Source of the DNA: CBDEVH01 sp965243565
GTDB lineage: Bacteria > Pseudomonadota > Gammaproteobacteria > Tethybacterales > Persebacteraceae
NCBI GenBank assembly: GCA_965243565.1
Contig: OZ251571.1
Coordinates: forward strand, 868,001-932,000
Reading direction: 5' to 3'
DNA: 64,000 bases
Shown here: in pieces, positions 9,155 through 17,100 of the stretch
Numbering within the stretch: the stretch's first letter is position 1
How the letters are laid out: the number at the start of each line of letters is the position of its first letter
Made by a program: the position numbers and the translations under genes
The notes under the pieces: model-generated
What the model was told of the DNA's origin: nothing
Databases searched by the model: none
What the model saw: only the letters and a program-made list of their open reading frames with translations

Positions 9155-9217
9155 AGTAATAAAGTAGTGAGATTAAAGAATAATTTGCTGAATGTATAAT
9201 TTTTTGAGAGTCTTGGT

Positions 9218-10120
9218 TTGTCTTCGATAATTACAAATATTCCAATTAGTATTCGCTATGCGGTGCTGTCGGCGTTTGGCTTTGCCATTATGGCGGCTTT
9301 GGTGAAGTTGGTGAGTGTTGATTATGGTATTCCTATTGTCGAGGTGGTGGCGGCTAGGGCGCTTGTTTCTATGGTTATTAGTTATCTGGATATTAAAAGA
9401 AAAGGGTTGTCTGTTTGGGGAAATAATAAGCGGTTGTTGATTGCCCGAGGTATTGTTGGTACTTTTTCGCTTATGTGTGTGTATTTTGCTATTGTGGCGC
9501 TGCCTTTGGCAGAGGCGACTATTTTGCAATATTTAAATCCAGTGTTTACGGCTATTTTGGCGTTGCTTTTTCTAAAGGAGCGGATTCATTCGACTACTGT
9601 TGTTTGCATTGTTTTCTGTCTTTTTGGGTTGATGGTATTGGTTAGTCCTAATCTTATGTTGGGTGGTGTGACAAGTTTACCGTGGTTTTATGTTGGTATT
9701 GCATTGCTGGGGGCATTTGGCAGTGCGATTGCTTATATTATTGTTCGCAAATTGAGTAGTAGTGAGGATAGTTCGGTAATTATTTTTTATTTTCCTTTGA
9801 TTGCGTTGCCGATTTCACTTGTTTTGTTGGGTAATGATTTTGTTATACCGACGTTACCAGTGTTGATTTTACTGTTGTTTGTTGGTATTTTCACACAGGT
9901 AGGACAGTGGGGGCTAACCAAGGCTATGCAGACCGAGGTGGCTAGCAAGGCAACAGCGTATTCATATGTGCAGGTTCTTTTTGCTGTTTTGTTGGGGGTG
10001 CTGCTGTTTGATGAGTCGCCTTCGGTTTATACGTTGTTGGGTGGTGGGCTTATTTTGGCAGGGTCGCTTGTTAATGCTTATGGTGGGTTTAAAAACCATC
10101 GTCCTAAGGTTCTTTTATAG
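9218..10120 (+). CDS. DMT-superfamily (EamA) transporter
   Basis: 300 residues with about ten hydrophobic helices in two EamA halves, an inner-membrane metabolite exporter or drug/metabolite carrier. The family-like stretch PLAEATILQYLNPVF followed by LKERI is visible at the end of the first half. The start is a TTG at 9218; the frame is closed by TAA at 9197, so no longer version exists, and no Shine-Dalgarno is obvious. Substrate unknown. It is followed 25 bases later by a 2OG oxygenase in the same direction, so the two may be cotranscribed. Confidence 0.8.
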   Translation: MSSIITNIPISIRYAVLSAFGFAIMAALVKLVSVDYGIPIVEVVAARALVSMVISYLDIKRKGLSVWGNNKRLLIARGIVGTFSLMCVYFAIVALPLAEATILQYLNPVFTAILALLFLKERIHSTTVVCIVFCLFGLMVLVSPNLMLGGVTSLPWFYVGIALLGAFGSAIAYIIVRKLSSSEDSSVIIFYFPLIALPISLVLLGNDFVIPTLPVLILLLFVGIFTQVGQWGLTKAMQTEVASKATAYSYVQVLFAVLLGVLLFDESPSVYTLLGGGLILAGSLVNAYGGFKNHRPKVLL

Positions 10121-10145
10121 TTTATAGATATTGATGTTATAAAAT

Positions 10146-10919
10146 ATGGGGATTATGATTGTTTCTGAACGTTATTCATTGGATGATACTGATTTTTGTT
10201 TAAAGTGCAAACAAACACTTGATACAGATGGGGTGCTGGTGTTGCAAGATTTTCTAACAGAGGCGGCGGTGCAGTCTTTGCAACAAGAGGGCAAAGATAA
10301 TCAGCATTTGGCTTATTATACAAATTCTAAGCATAATATTTATTTAAGCCCGCCTGATACTGCTTTTTCGGCGACTCATCCACGAAACCGAGAGGTTGTT
10401 TCTTCAAAGGGGTGTATTACCACCGATCAAATCCCGATGGATTCGGTTTTGGTTTCTTTGTATGGTTCTCAAGCGTTTCGGCAGTTTTTATGTGCTGTTC
10501 TTGCTGAAAAAGCACTTTATGAGTATGCTGATACTCTATCTTCTATTAATTTGCATTATGCAAGTGAAGGGCAAGAGTTGGGCTGGCATTTTGATAATTC
10601 ATCTTTTGCTATAACGTTAATGGTGCAAAGTTGCGAACTGGGCGGGGTGTTTGAATATGTTAAAGATGCACGTAATACGGATGAAGAGCAGATGAATTAC
10701 CCACTGTGCGAGAAGATTTTAGATGGTACTGCAGCGGTTAAAACAGTGTCGATAAATGCGGGCTGTTTGGTGCTGTTTCGCGGTCGAGATTCTATTCATC
10801 GGGTAACGCCGGTGCAGGGCAACGATACACGGATGTTAGCGGTGCTTGCTTATAATACCGAGTCTAATATTTCGCTGTCTGAATCCGCCCGCATGACGTT
10901 TTTTGGCCGTTTGGGATAA
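10146..10919 (+). CDS. 2-oxoglutarate/Fe(II)-dependent oxygenase-like protein
   Basis: 257 residues. A His-x-Asp pair (WHFD, H148 and D150), a distal His (SIHRV, H218) and an Arg about eleven residues later (R229) form the facial triad and 2-oxoglutarate anchor expected of this superfamily. Cytosolic; substrate unknown. A second in-frame ATG at 10155 has GGGG just upstream and could be the true start. It follows the EamA exporter and converges on aroA; the tail overlaps a weak hairpin (AAGTT 10918-10922 / AACTT 10936-10940) followed by a T-rich run that may end the transcript. Confidence 0.75.
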   Translation: MGIMIVSERYSLDDTDFCLKCKQTLDTDGVLVLQDFLTEAAVQSLQQEGKDNQHLAYYTNSKHNIYLSPPDTAFSATHPRNREVVSSKGCITTDQIPMDSVLVSLYGSQAFRQFLCAVLAEKALYEYADTLSSINLHYASEGQELGWHFDNSSFAITLMVQSCELGGVFEYVKDARNTDEEQMNYPLCEKILDGTAAVKTVSINAGCLVLFRGRDSIHRVTPVQGNDTRMLAVLAYNTESNISLSESARMTFFGRLG

Positions 10920-10933
10920 GTTGAGTTGGTACT

Positions 10934-12274
10934 TTAACTTTTTTCTTCTACTAGACGCAAGCCAATTGAATTGGAAAAGCGAATAAAGTGGGGGAATGAT
11001 GTTTGGACGTTGTCGCAGTTTTCGATATAGATTTCTTTTTTGGCACAAGCAGAGGCAACGGCAAAAGACATTGCAATGCGGTGATCTCCAAATGAATCTA
11101 TCTTGCCACCGCTAAAAGCATTTTTATTGGTATTTTTACCTTTGATTATAATGCCGTCTTCTAGTTCGGTGCAAGAAATTCCCAAATTTTTCAATCCAAG
11201 TGCCATGGCTGCAATTCTGTCGCATTCTTTGGATCTGAGTTCTCTGGCGCCGGTAATAATGGTTTTGCCTTTGGCAGTTGCGGCGGCAATCATAATGGCG
11301 GGTAAGTCGTCAATGGCTGATGGAATGTCTTCGGCGGTAATTTCGATGCCGTTTAACTGACTGGTGTTGATAGAAATATCACCGGATATTTCACCGTTTG
11401 AAGTAAGTTTGTTATCAAATTTTATATTGGCACCCATGCGGTTTAATAGGTTAAAGCCACCAAGACGGGTAGGGTTAAGGCCAACATCGCGCAGACGTAT
11501 GCTGCTGTCTTGCGATATCAAAGCACCAACGGCATAGAACATAGCAGATGAAGGGTCGGCAGAAATTGATATAGCGCCCGGGCTACGTAATGTATGTCCG
11601 GGTTGTAGTTCGACAACAGAGCCATCGGTGCTGGTACGAATAGGGATATTGAATGCTTTTAGCATGATTTCGGTATGGTCACGGCTTTTGTAGGGCTCGA
11701 CGATAATGGTTGAATTTTTGGCTTGTAGTCCGGCCATTAGAATGCAGGTTTTTACTTGAGCACTTGCCAAGGGTGATTTGTAAAGTATGCCGTTTAATCC
11801 ATTGAGGTTTTTGGATATTTCTATCGGCAAGACTCCAGTGCTAGAAATATCGATTGAAGCACCCATTTGAAGCAAAGGGGCAACAACACGTTTCATCGGA
11901 CGTTTTGATAACGAAGAATCACCTGTTAAGCGGCAGGTAATGCCTTGCCCTGCTGCTATTCCTGTAAATAAACGCACCAATGTGCCAGAATTACCACAGT
12001 AAATGGGCGTTCTGGGTGTTGATAATGTACCAGTTCGGTTAAAAACAACAAATGATTTTTGACCGTGATTGCCATCTTTTTCGATTTGTACGCCACATAA
12101 TTGTAGGGCGCGAATGGTGTCTAAGACATCACCTGATAAAAGTAAGTTTTTGATTTTTGTTTCAGATAATGTTAACGACGATAACAGTAATGCTCTGTGT
12201 GATATTGATTTATCAGAGGGAGGGCGGATTTCTCCTAGTAGTCTTAGAGTCGGGGTGGCTATATAGTTTATCAT
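10934..12274 (-). CDS. aroA: 3-phosphoshikimate 1-carboxyvinyltransferase (EPSP synthase)
   Basis: 446 residues. It transfers enolpyruvate from PEP to shikimate-3-phosphate in the shikimate pathway, cytosol. Visible motifs: RPPSDKSISHRA at the N terminus, the PEP loop GNSGTLVRLF, DPSSAMFYAVGAL, ELRSKECDRI, and DHRIAMSFA near the C terminus. The PEP loop has Gly followed by Ser instead of the Ala of E. coli AroA. ATG at 12274 overlaps the tyrA stop in an ATGA junction, so it is translationally coupled and last of the hisA-hisC-tyrA-aroA run. Confidence 0.95.
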   Translation of the reverse strand: MINYIATPTLRLLGEIRPPSDKSISHRALLLSSLTLSETKIKNLLLSGDVLDTIRALQLCGVQIEKDGNHGQKSFVVFNRTGTLSTPRTPIYCGNSGTLVRLFTGIAAGQGITCRLTGDSSLSKRPMKRVVAPLLQMGASIDISSTGVLPIEISKNLNGLNGILYKSPLASAQVKTCILMAGLQAKNSTIIVEPYKSRDHTEIMLKAFNIPIRTSTDGSVVELQPGHTLRSPGAISISADPSSAMFYAVGALISQDSSIRLRDVGLNPTRLGGFNLLNRMGANIKFDNKLTSNGEISGDISINTSQLNGIEITAEDIPSAIDDLPAIMIAAATAKGKTIITGARELRSKECDRIAAMALGLKNLGISCTELEDGIIIKGKNTNKNAFSGGKIDSFGDHRIAMSFAVASACAKKEIYIENCDNVQTSFPHFIRFSNSIGLRLVEEKS

Positions 12275-13131
12275 CGGTCAATTATGTTTATCCATTGTTC
12301 TCTTAATTTTTTAGATGAGGAAAAACGCTGATATAAGGCATGATTATCATCGTTTTCTATTTCTAATGTAATATCGTTAAGTACAGACTGATAGTTATTG
12401 ATTGATTTTAAGATATTGGTTTTATTGCTTAAGCAAATATCTTTCCACATGGTGGGGTGAGACCCAGCAATACGAGTAAAATCTCTAAAACCACCAGCAG
12501 AAAATTCTATTAAAGAATCTCGTTTGGTGCTATCATTAATTAAATTGACAATGGCAAAAGCAAGAATATGAGGCAGATGACTAACATCAGAAAAAATCTC
12601 ATCATGTTCTTGGGCAGTCATTTTAACAACGCTTGCGCCCATTGATTCCCAAAAGTTTTGTATGGTTTGTAGGGCGTTAGAATCGGTTTGGTCATTTGTA
12701 CAAAAAATAACCGATCGTTCTTTAAATAAGTCGCCACAAGCAAATTTAAAGCCACTGGATTCTTTGCCGGCTATGGGGTGTGCTGGCACAAAACGCTTTT
12801 GTGCTTCGCTGTCAAGTGTTTTTTTAGATAGCTCAATGACAGATGATTTTACGCTACCACAATCAGTAATAAGGCTGTCTTTTTGCAAATAAGGTGCCAA
12901 TTGCAATAAAACGTCTTCGTAAGCACCCATTGGCACTGCAATAACAAGTAGCTGGGCGTCGTCGGCTAGTTCTTTTATCGATTGATGAGAATGGTCAACA
13001 ATGTTGTTTTGTAAGGCGTATTGACAGGTTTGGGGAGATTCGTCATAACCATGTATTAAATGGCCATTGCGTTTAGCCGCAATAGCGACTGATCCGCCAA
13101 TTAATCCCAATCCAATAATACCTATATTCAT
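12271..13131 (-). CDS. tyrA: Prephenate dehydrogenase
   Basis: 286 residues from the ATG at 13131; a longer open frame to 13206 is rejected because this ATG opens the NAD-binding GIIGLGLIGGS motif directly and forms an ATGA overlap with the hisC stop. It converts prephenate to 4-hydroxyphenylpyruvate in tyrosine synthesis. HPIAGKESSG and the SDVSHLPHILA helix are typical of the family. No chorismate mutase or ACT domain is fused. Coupled to hisC upstream and aroA downstream. Confidence 0.93.
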   Translation of the reverse strand: MNIGIIGLGLIGGSVAIAAKRNGHLIHGYDESPQTCQYALQNNIVDHSHQSIKELADDAQLLVIAVPMGAYEDVLLQLAPYLQKDSLITDCGSVKSSVIELSKKTLDSEAQKRFVPAHPIAGKESSGFKFACGDLFKERSVIFCTNDQTDSNALQTIQNFWESMGASVVKMTAQEHDEIFSDVSHLPHILAFAIVNLINDSTKRDSLIEFSAGGFRDFTRIAGSHPTMWKDICLSNKTNILKSINNYQSVLNDITLEIENDDNHALYQRFSSSKKLREQWINIIDR

Positions 13132-14231
13132 GATCGTTTTATTAATAATAAACTGTCTATAACTCGCTGATTTTCTTGTTTTGTACCGATGGTAATGCGT
13201 AACCAATCTGGCATGTCGTATTCATTTAACTGTCTTGCAATAATTCCAGCGTTAAGTAACGTATTATATATTTTTTTTGCATCAACAGGGGGTTTAAACG
13301 CTATGAAATTTCCATACGATGGAATATACTCAATCTCATTTTCATCCATCATCGCCGTTAATTGCGCCAAACCTTCGGCGTTGATTCGATGACTTTTGTC
13401 GAGGTGATCCAAATCTCCTAGTGCTGCAAGTGCTGCTGCTTGGGCGATAGAATTAACATTAAAAGGTTGACGGACTCGATTAAACAATTGGATAATTTCA
13501 GGGTTGGCAATGCCATAGCCTATGCGTAAGCCAGCAAGCCCATAAATCTTTGAAAAAGTGCGGGTAATGACCAAATTAGGGTGTAGTTTTAGCAAGGGTA
13601 GGGAGGTTGGACGTTGCTCTGGTGGTAGGTATTCACAATAGGCTTCATCCAATACCACCAATACGTGACTAGGAATTTTTCTAAGACAGTCGGCAATGGC
13701 GTTGGCATTGTGCCATGTGCCAGTTGGGTTGTTGGGGTTGGCTATAAATACAACACCGACATTTTCTTTATTTGCTGCTTCGGCAATGGCATTTAAATCA
13801 TGGGCGTAGTGGTTGGCTTTAACTATAACAGGGGTTGCCCTACGACTAACTGTTGCTAAATAATACACAATAAAAGCGTGTGCCGAAAAAACACAAGCGG
13901 TATTAGAATCTAAAAATAAATGTGCTGTGAGTTCTAAAATTTCATTAGAACCATTGCCTAATACAATGTGAGAAGAGGGCAGTTTTAGTGATTCAGATAG
14001 GGCATTAATCAGCAAAGTACCATTGGCATCTGGGTAGCGAGACAAATCAAAGGCACTAACGTTTTGCAACGCCTCCAATGCCTTGGGGCTGGCACCCAAT
14101 TGGTTTTCGTTTGAGGCTAATTTAACGATATTAGCAATGCCTTTTTCGCGGGCAACTTCAATAATCGGCTTGCCGGGTTGATAAGGTGTAAGGCGTTTGA
14201 TTGATTCGTCAATGCGATTAAGAATATTCAT
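13128..14231 (-). CDS. hisC: Histidinol-phosphate aminotransferase
   Basis: 367 residues, fold-type I PLP enzyme. The PLP lysine lies in RTFSKIYGLAGLRIGYG; NPNNPTGTW and LDEAYCEY are also present. In histidine synthesis it transaminates imidazole acetol phosphate; enzymes placed beside tyrA/aroA often also act on aromatic keto acids, so dual use is plausible. Its neighbour hisA argues for a real histidine role. The ATG at 14231 shares one base with the hisA stop (TGATG). Confidence 0.92.
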   Translation of the reverse strand: MNILNRIDESIKRLTPYQPGKPIIEVAREKGIANIVKLASNENQLGASPKALEALQNVSAFDLSRYPDANGTLLINALSESLKLPSSHIVLGNGSNEILELTAHLFLDSNTACVFSAHAFIVYYLATVSRRATPVIVKANHYAHDLNAIAEAANKENVGVVFIANPNNPTGTWHNANAIADCLRKIPSHVLVVLDEAYCEYLPPEQRPTSLPLLKLHPNLVITRTFSKIYGLAGLRIGYGIANPEIIQLFNRVRQPFNVNSIAQAAALAALGDLDHLDKSHRINAEGLAQLTAMMDENEIEYIPSYGNFIAFKPPVDAKKIYNTLLNAGIIARQLNEYDMPDWLRITIGTKQENQRVIDSLLLIKRS

Positions 14232-14956
14232 CAGGGAAACCGCCTTATTAGTTCGCTTAGTTCAATATTACCGTTGTAGATTGCTTTGCCGACAATCGCA
14301 CCATCAATATTGTCAAAAACAGATAATTGCTCTAAATCGTTTATGCTGGCAATGCCACCACTGGCAATAACAGGGCATTGACAATGCTTGGCTATAACCG
14401 CTGTTTGTTCTACGTTGACGCCGGTCAACATGCCATCTTTTGAAATATCGGTATAAATAATCATGGCAGGAGGGCATTCGTTAAGCAAATTGACGAAATC
14501 CAAATCGCGCACTGTTTCGGTTGTTGTCCAGCCATTAACCGCTACATAATTGTCTTTGCAATCAATACCAACGATAATTTGATTGGGGAATATTTTAATC
14601 ATTTTTTCACGAAAGACATTGTCTTTAATTGCCGCCGTGCCTAAAACAGCAAATTGCGCACCAGCATTAAGCATTGTCTCTACATCTTGTTCGGTACGTA
14701 AACCACCGCCGACATCAACCTTGGCGTCAAAATTTTGTGCTAGTTTTAAAATGGCTTTAATGGGTTCTTTATTGGTCGGTAGGCCACTTTTAGCAGCATC
14801 GAGATCCACCACATGCAAACGCCGAACGCCAGCAATAAAAAAACGTTCTGCCACTTTGGCAGGATCGGTATCATATACCGTTACCGCATCGTATTTGCCT
14901 AATGCCAAACGAACACAAGACTTATTTAAAATATCAATGGCAGGGACGGCTTGCAT
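14231..14956 (-). CDS. hisA: Phosphoribosylformimino-AICAR phosphate isomerase
   Basis: 241 residues, (beta/alpha)8 barrel. The start at 14956 (MQAVPAIDIL) matches the family N terminus; an upstream extension to 14989 is rejected because it would overlap the next gene. Catalytic Asp residues are in VPAIDI and IYTDISKDGMLTG; phosphate-binding loops are VDVGGGLRT and VIASGGIAS. The other his genes are not in this window, so the histidine pathway is split in this genome. Confidence 0.93.
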   Translation of the reverse strand: MQAVPAIDILNKSCVRLALGKYDAVTVYDTDPAKVAERFFIAGVRRLHVVDLDAAKSGLPTNKEPIKAILKLAQNFDAKVDVGGGLRTEQDVETMLNAGAQFAVLGTAAIKDNVFREKMIKIFPNQIIVGIDCKDNYVAVNGWTTTETVRDLDFVNLLNECPPAMIIYTDISKDGMLTGVNVEQTAVIAKHCQCPVIASGGIASINDLEQLSVFDNIDGAIVGKAIYNGNIELSELIRRFP

Positions 14957-14963
14957 AAAATAA

Positions 14964-15518
14964 TTATTCGGTTTTAACGTAACTAACACGAATACCCATT
15001 CGCGCTAGCTCTTGTTTTATAGAGATGATATTTTGGTTGTGAATATGAAGATTTTTTTCCAAATGATCAAGTAATCGTTCCGATTTTGGGTCGGTTTCTA
15101 ATATTTCTTTAGTAAAGTAATTTTTATTTTTAATTTCACTTTTTAGTTCAAATAACAGTACGTCACTGCGTTTTTTATCGCGTTTTTTTTGTTCAGATCT
15201 ATCAACTATTACATTTAAATTTGAATCTATTAATTTATCTTTATTAATTTTTCTTGCTGGTTTTGTTGGAGTTGGTATGACCGGTGTGGCAATCACCTTA
15301 ACAGCGGCAGGTTTATTTGCTTGTTTTTGTCTGTTTTCGGCGGCTTCTTGTGCAGAATTTTTAAAATACGAGCGTTCTTCGCACTTGTCGTTAGTAGGAG
15401 GGTTGGTTGTATACGACCTAGTGCCGTCGCTATTTTTGCATGAATAGATTTCCGCAGCTTGTGAACCTGTTGCCATATAACAGAACAAGAAAAAAGCTAA
15501 TAAGGAAAATCGTTGCAT
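14964..15518 (-). CDS. Secreted DUF4124-like protein
   Basis: 184 residues. A signal peptide (hydrophobic stretch ending GSQAA) is followed by IYSCKNSDGTRSYTTNPP, matching the N-terminal DUF4124 pattern with its paired Cys. A Lys/Pro-rich linker and a charged helical C terminus (about residues 110-184) follow. Predicted periplasmic. Function unknown. It precedes hisA by 7 bases on the same strand and may be the first gene of that operon. Confidence 0.7.
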   Translation of the reverse strand: MQRFSLLAFFLFCYMATGSQAAEIYSCKNSDGTRSYTTNPPTNDKCEERSYFKNSAQEAAENRQKQANKPAAVKVIATPVIPTPTKPARKINKDKLIDSNLNVIVDRSEQKKRDKKRSDVLLFELKSEIKNKNYFTKEILETDPKSERLLDHLEKNLHIHNQNIISIKQELARMGIRVSYVKTE

Positions 15519-15642
15519 ACATATCTACTATTGGTTGATAAGCCTTTATTTTACAGGATAGTAATAGAGTAATAGGCAGTATTTGTATAACGACTGTGCA
15601 TCATTTGCCGAAAGTGAGTACAACCTATCCACGCACTCAAAA

Positions 15643-15671
15643 ACCAATTGCCAAAATCATTGGCAATTGGT
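15643..15671 (-). terminator. Rho-independent terminator, minus strand
   Basis: Perfect 11-bp stem ACCAATTGCCA / TGGCAATTGGT with loop aaatcat. Read on the minus strand it is followed by TTTTTG. It lies downstream of the broken HNH gene and upstream of the DUF4124 gene, so it probably ended transcription of the former. The rest of the 15519-16303 gap holds only the features listed here. Confidence 0.6.
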
Positions 15672-15950
15672 AGTGTACAACTTTGTAAAGGTTGAGTAAG
15701 TTATTACGAATAATGTTCAAAACACTACTATTATGGGTTGTGGTAAAACTTCGTATAATTTATATTATGTAAACAAATAAGTTATTACACAGTTCAAGGC
15801 ATATTGTAAAAGCAACACTGTTTTTATAGTGTTATAGTAAATATTGTTAGTTTTATTAGTATGTTACCTATCAATCCTATTGCAAAAAGTAAGAATTGTT
15901 CAAAAGCGTTTCAATCGATATTGATGAGTTTAACTAATGTTACTTTTTTC

Positions 15951-16085
15951 TTATCTAATTTTTTCGCCCATTAGTTTTATGAGACCTTCGCATACCACCT
16001 TGAGGAGAACACCCGAATATAGTCTGCATAACTGATTATTATCTAGAATTTCACCAGGTTGTAATTGATCAATTGATTCAGGCAT
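15951..16085 (-). pseudogene. Frameshifted, truncated HNH endonuclease remnant
   Basis: From ATG 16085, preceded by GGAAG at a good distance, the frame reads MPESIDQLQPGEILDNNQ then LCRLY and 21 unrelated residues to TAA. In a shifted frame the same DNA continues as FGCSPQGGMRRSHKTN, which I recognise as a conserved block of an HNH/restriction-type endonuclease family (QGGMRRS-KTN-LV). The homology ends there; the catalytic HNH part is absent. So both a frameshift and a 3' truncation are present. The family recall is from memory and not verified by search. Confidence 0.6.
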
Positions 16086-16135
16086 TTATCTTCCATTTCG
16101 TTATATGTCGGTCGGTGATGTTTTAATATAAACAT

Positions 16136-16163
16136 CCATAAAAATGTGGTCATCATTTTATGG
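16136..16163. other. Imperfect hairpin upstream of map
   Basis: CCATAAAAATG and CATTTTATGG pair with one unpaired A around a short loop. It has no T-run. It lies about 140 bases before map and may be a regulatory site, or chance in AT-rich DNA. Confidence 0.25.
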
Positions 16164-16235
16164 ACCGCAAAAATCACATATTCATTATAGACCTATTATT
16201 ATTTATCAAGGCAAAGTTTGCCATTGGTACTATTT

Positions 16236-16263
16236 TTGAAATTCATTAAAATCTGTATAGAAT
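16236..16263 (+). promoter_or_regulatory. map: Candidate sigma70 promoter of map
   Basis: TTGAAA (16236-16241), a 16-base spacer, and TAGAAT (16258-16263). It would start transcription about 35 bases before the map ATG. Confidence 0.4.
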
Positions 16264-16303
16264 CGCAGGCTGTTATTGAATCGATAAAATACAATTAAAA
16301 ATA

Positions 16304-17083
16304 ATGAGCAAAAATTATATTACTATTAAAACCGCTGAAGAAATCAACCAAATGCGTGTGGCGTGTCTTTTGGCGTCGGATGTTTTGGATTATATTGGAG
16401 AGTTTGTAAAAGTGGGTGTTACAACAGCTTATTTGGATAAGTTGTGCCATGATTACATGACCGAACATAATGCCGTCCCTGCCCCTTTAAATTATGCCCC
16501 CAATGGACATCCGCCTTATCCAAAGGCTACTTGTATTTCTATTAATAACCAAGTTTGTCATGGTGTTCCGAGCGATGATCGGGTTTTAAAAGAAGGTGAT
16601 ATTATTAATATTGATGTAACGGTTATAAAGGATGAATGGCATGGTGATTCGTCTCGCATGTATTATGCGGGTGAACCGAATCGCAAGGCAGCGCATTTGT
16701 GCGAAATTACCTTAGAGTGTCTTTGGCAAGGTATTAATGTGGTGCAAGAAGGTGTATCGCTTGCTGTTATTGGTGCTGCTATTGAAGCGCATGCCCATAA
16801 ACATAACTATGGTGTCGTCCGTGAGTATTGCGGACATGGTATTGGGCGTTTGTTTCATGAGCAGCCACAGGTGGTGCATTACAAGACAGAGGAAAACGCT
16901 CATATCATTCTTAAAGAAAATATGGTTTTTACCATAGAGCCTATGATTAATGCTGGGCGCTCTGCTGTTAAAGTGCTTAACGATCAATGGACTGTTGTTA
17001 CAAGAGACAGGAGTTTATCGGCACAATGGGAGCATACCATTTGTGTTAAAAAAGGTGGTGTTGATGTGCTTACTTGTCGCTAA
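16304..17083 (+). CDS. map: Methionine aminopeptidase, type I
   Basis: 259 residues, removes initiator Met from nascent proteins in the cytosol. The five metal ligands are visible: D104 (INIDV), D115 (HGDSS), H178 (CGHGIG), E212 (TIEPM) and E243 (WEHT); the substrate His is in VCHGVP. No N-terminal zinc-finger extension is present. There is no clear Shine-Dalgarno before the ATG. The end is close to the start of a glycosyltransferase. The usual rpsB or secY neighbours are absent. Confidence 0.95.
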   Translation: MSKNYITIKTAEEINQMRVACLLASDVLDYIGEFVKVGVTTAYLDKLCHDYMTEHNAVPAPLNYAPNGHPPYPKATCISINNQVCHGVPSDDRVLKEGDIINIDVTVIKDEWHGDSSRMYYAGEPNRKAAHLCEITLECLWQGINVVQEGVSLAVIGAAIEAHAHKHNYGVVREYCGHGIGRLFHEQPQVVHYKTEENAHIILKENMVFTIEPMINAGRSAVKVLNDQWTVVTRDRSLSAQWEHTICVKKGGVDVLTCR

Positions 17084-17100
17084 TTACTGATTTATTGGCA

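Noticed and set aside
12271..13206. Longer TyrA with 25 extra N-terminal residues
   Set aside because: The extension lies in hisC and lacks homology; ATG 13131 starts at the nucleotide-binding motif with an ATGA overlap.
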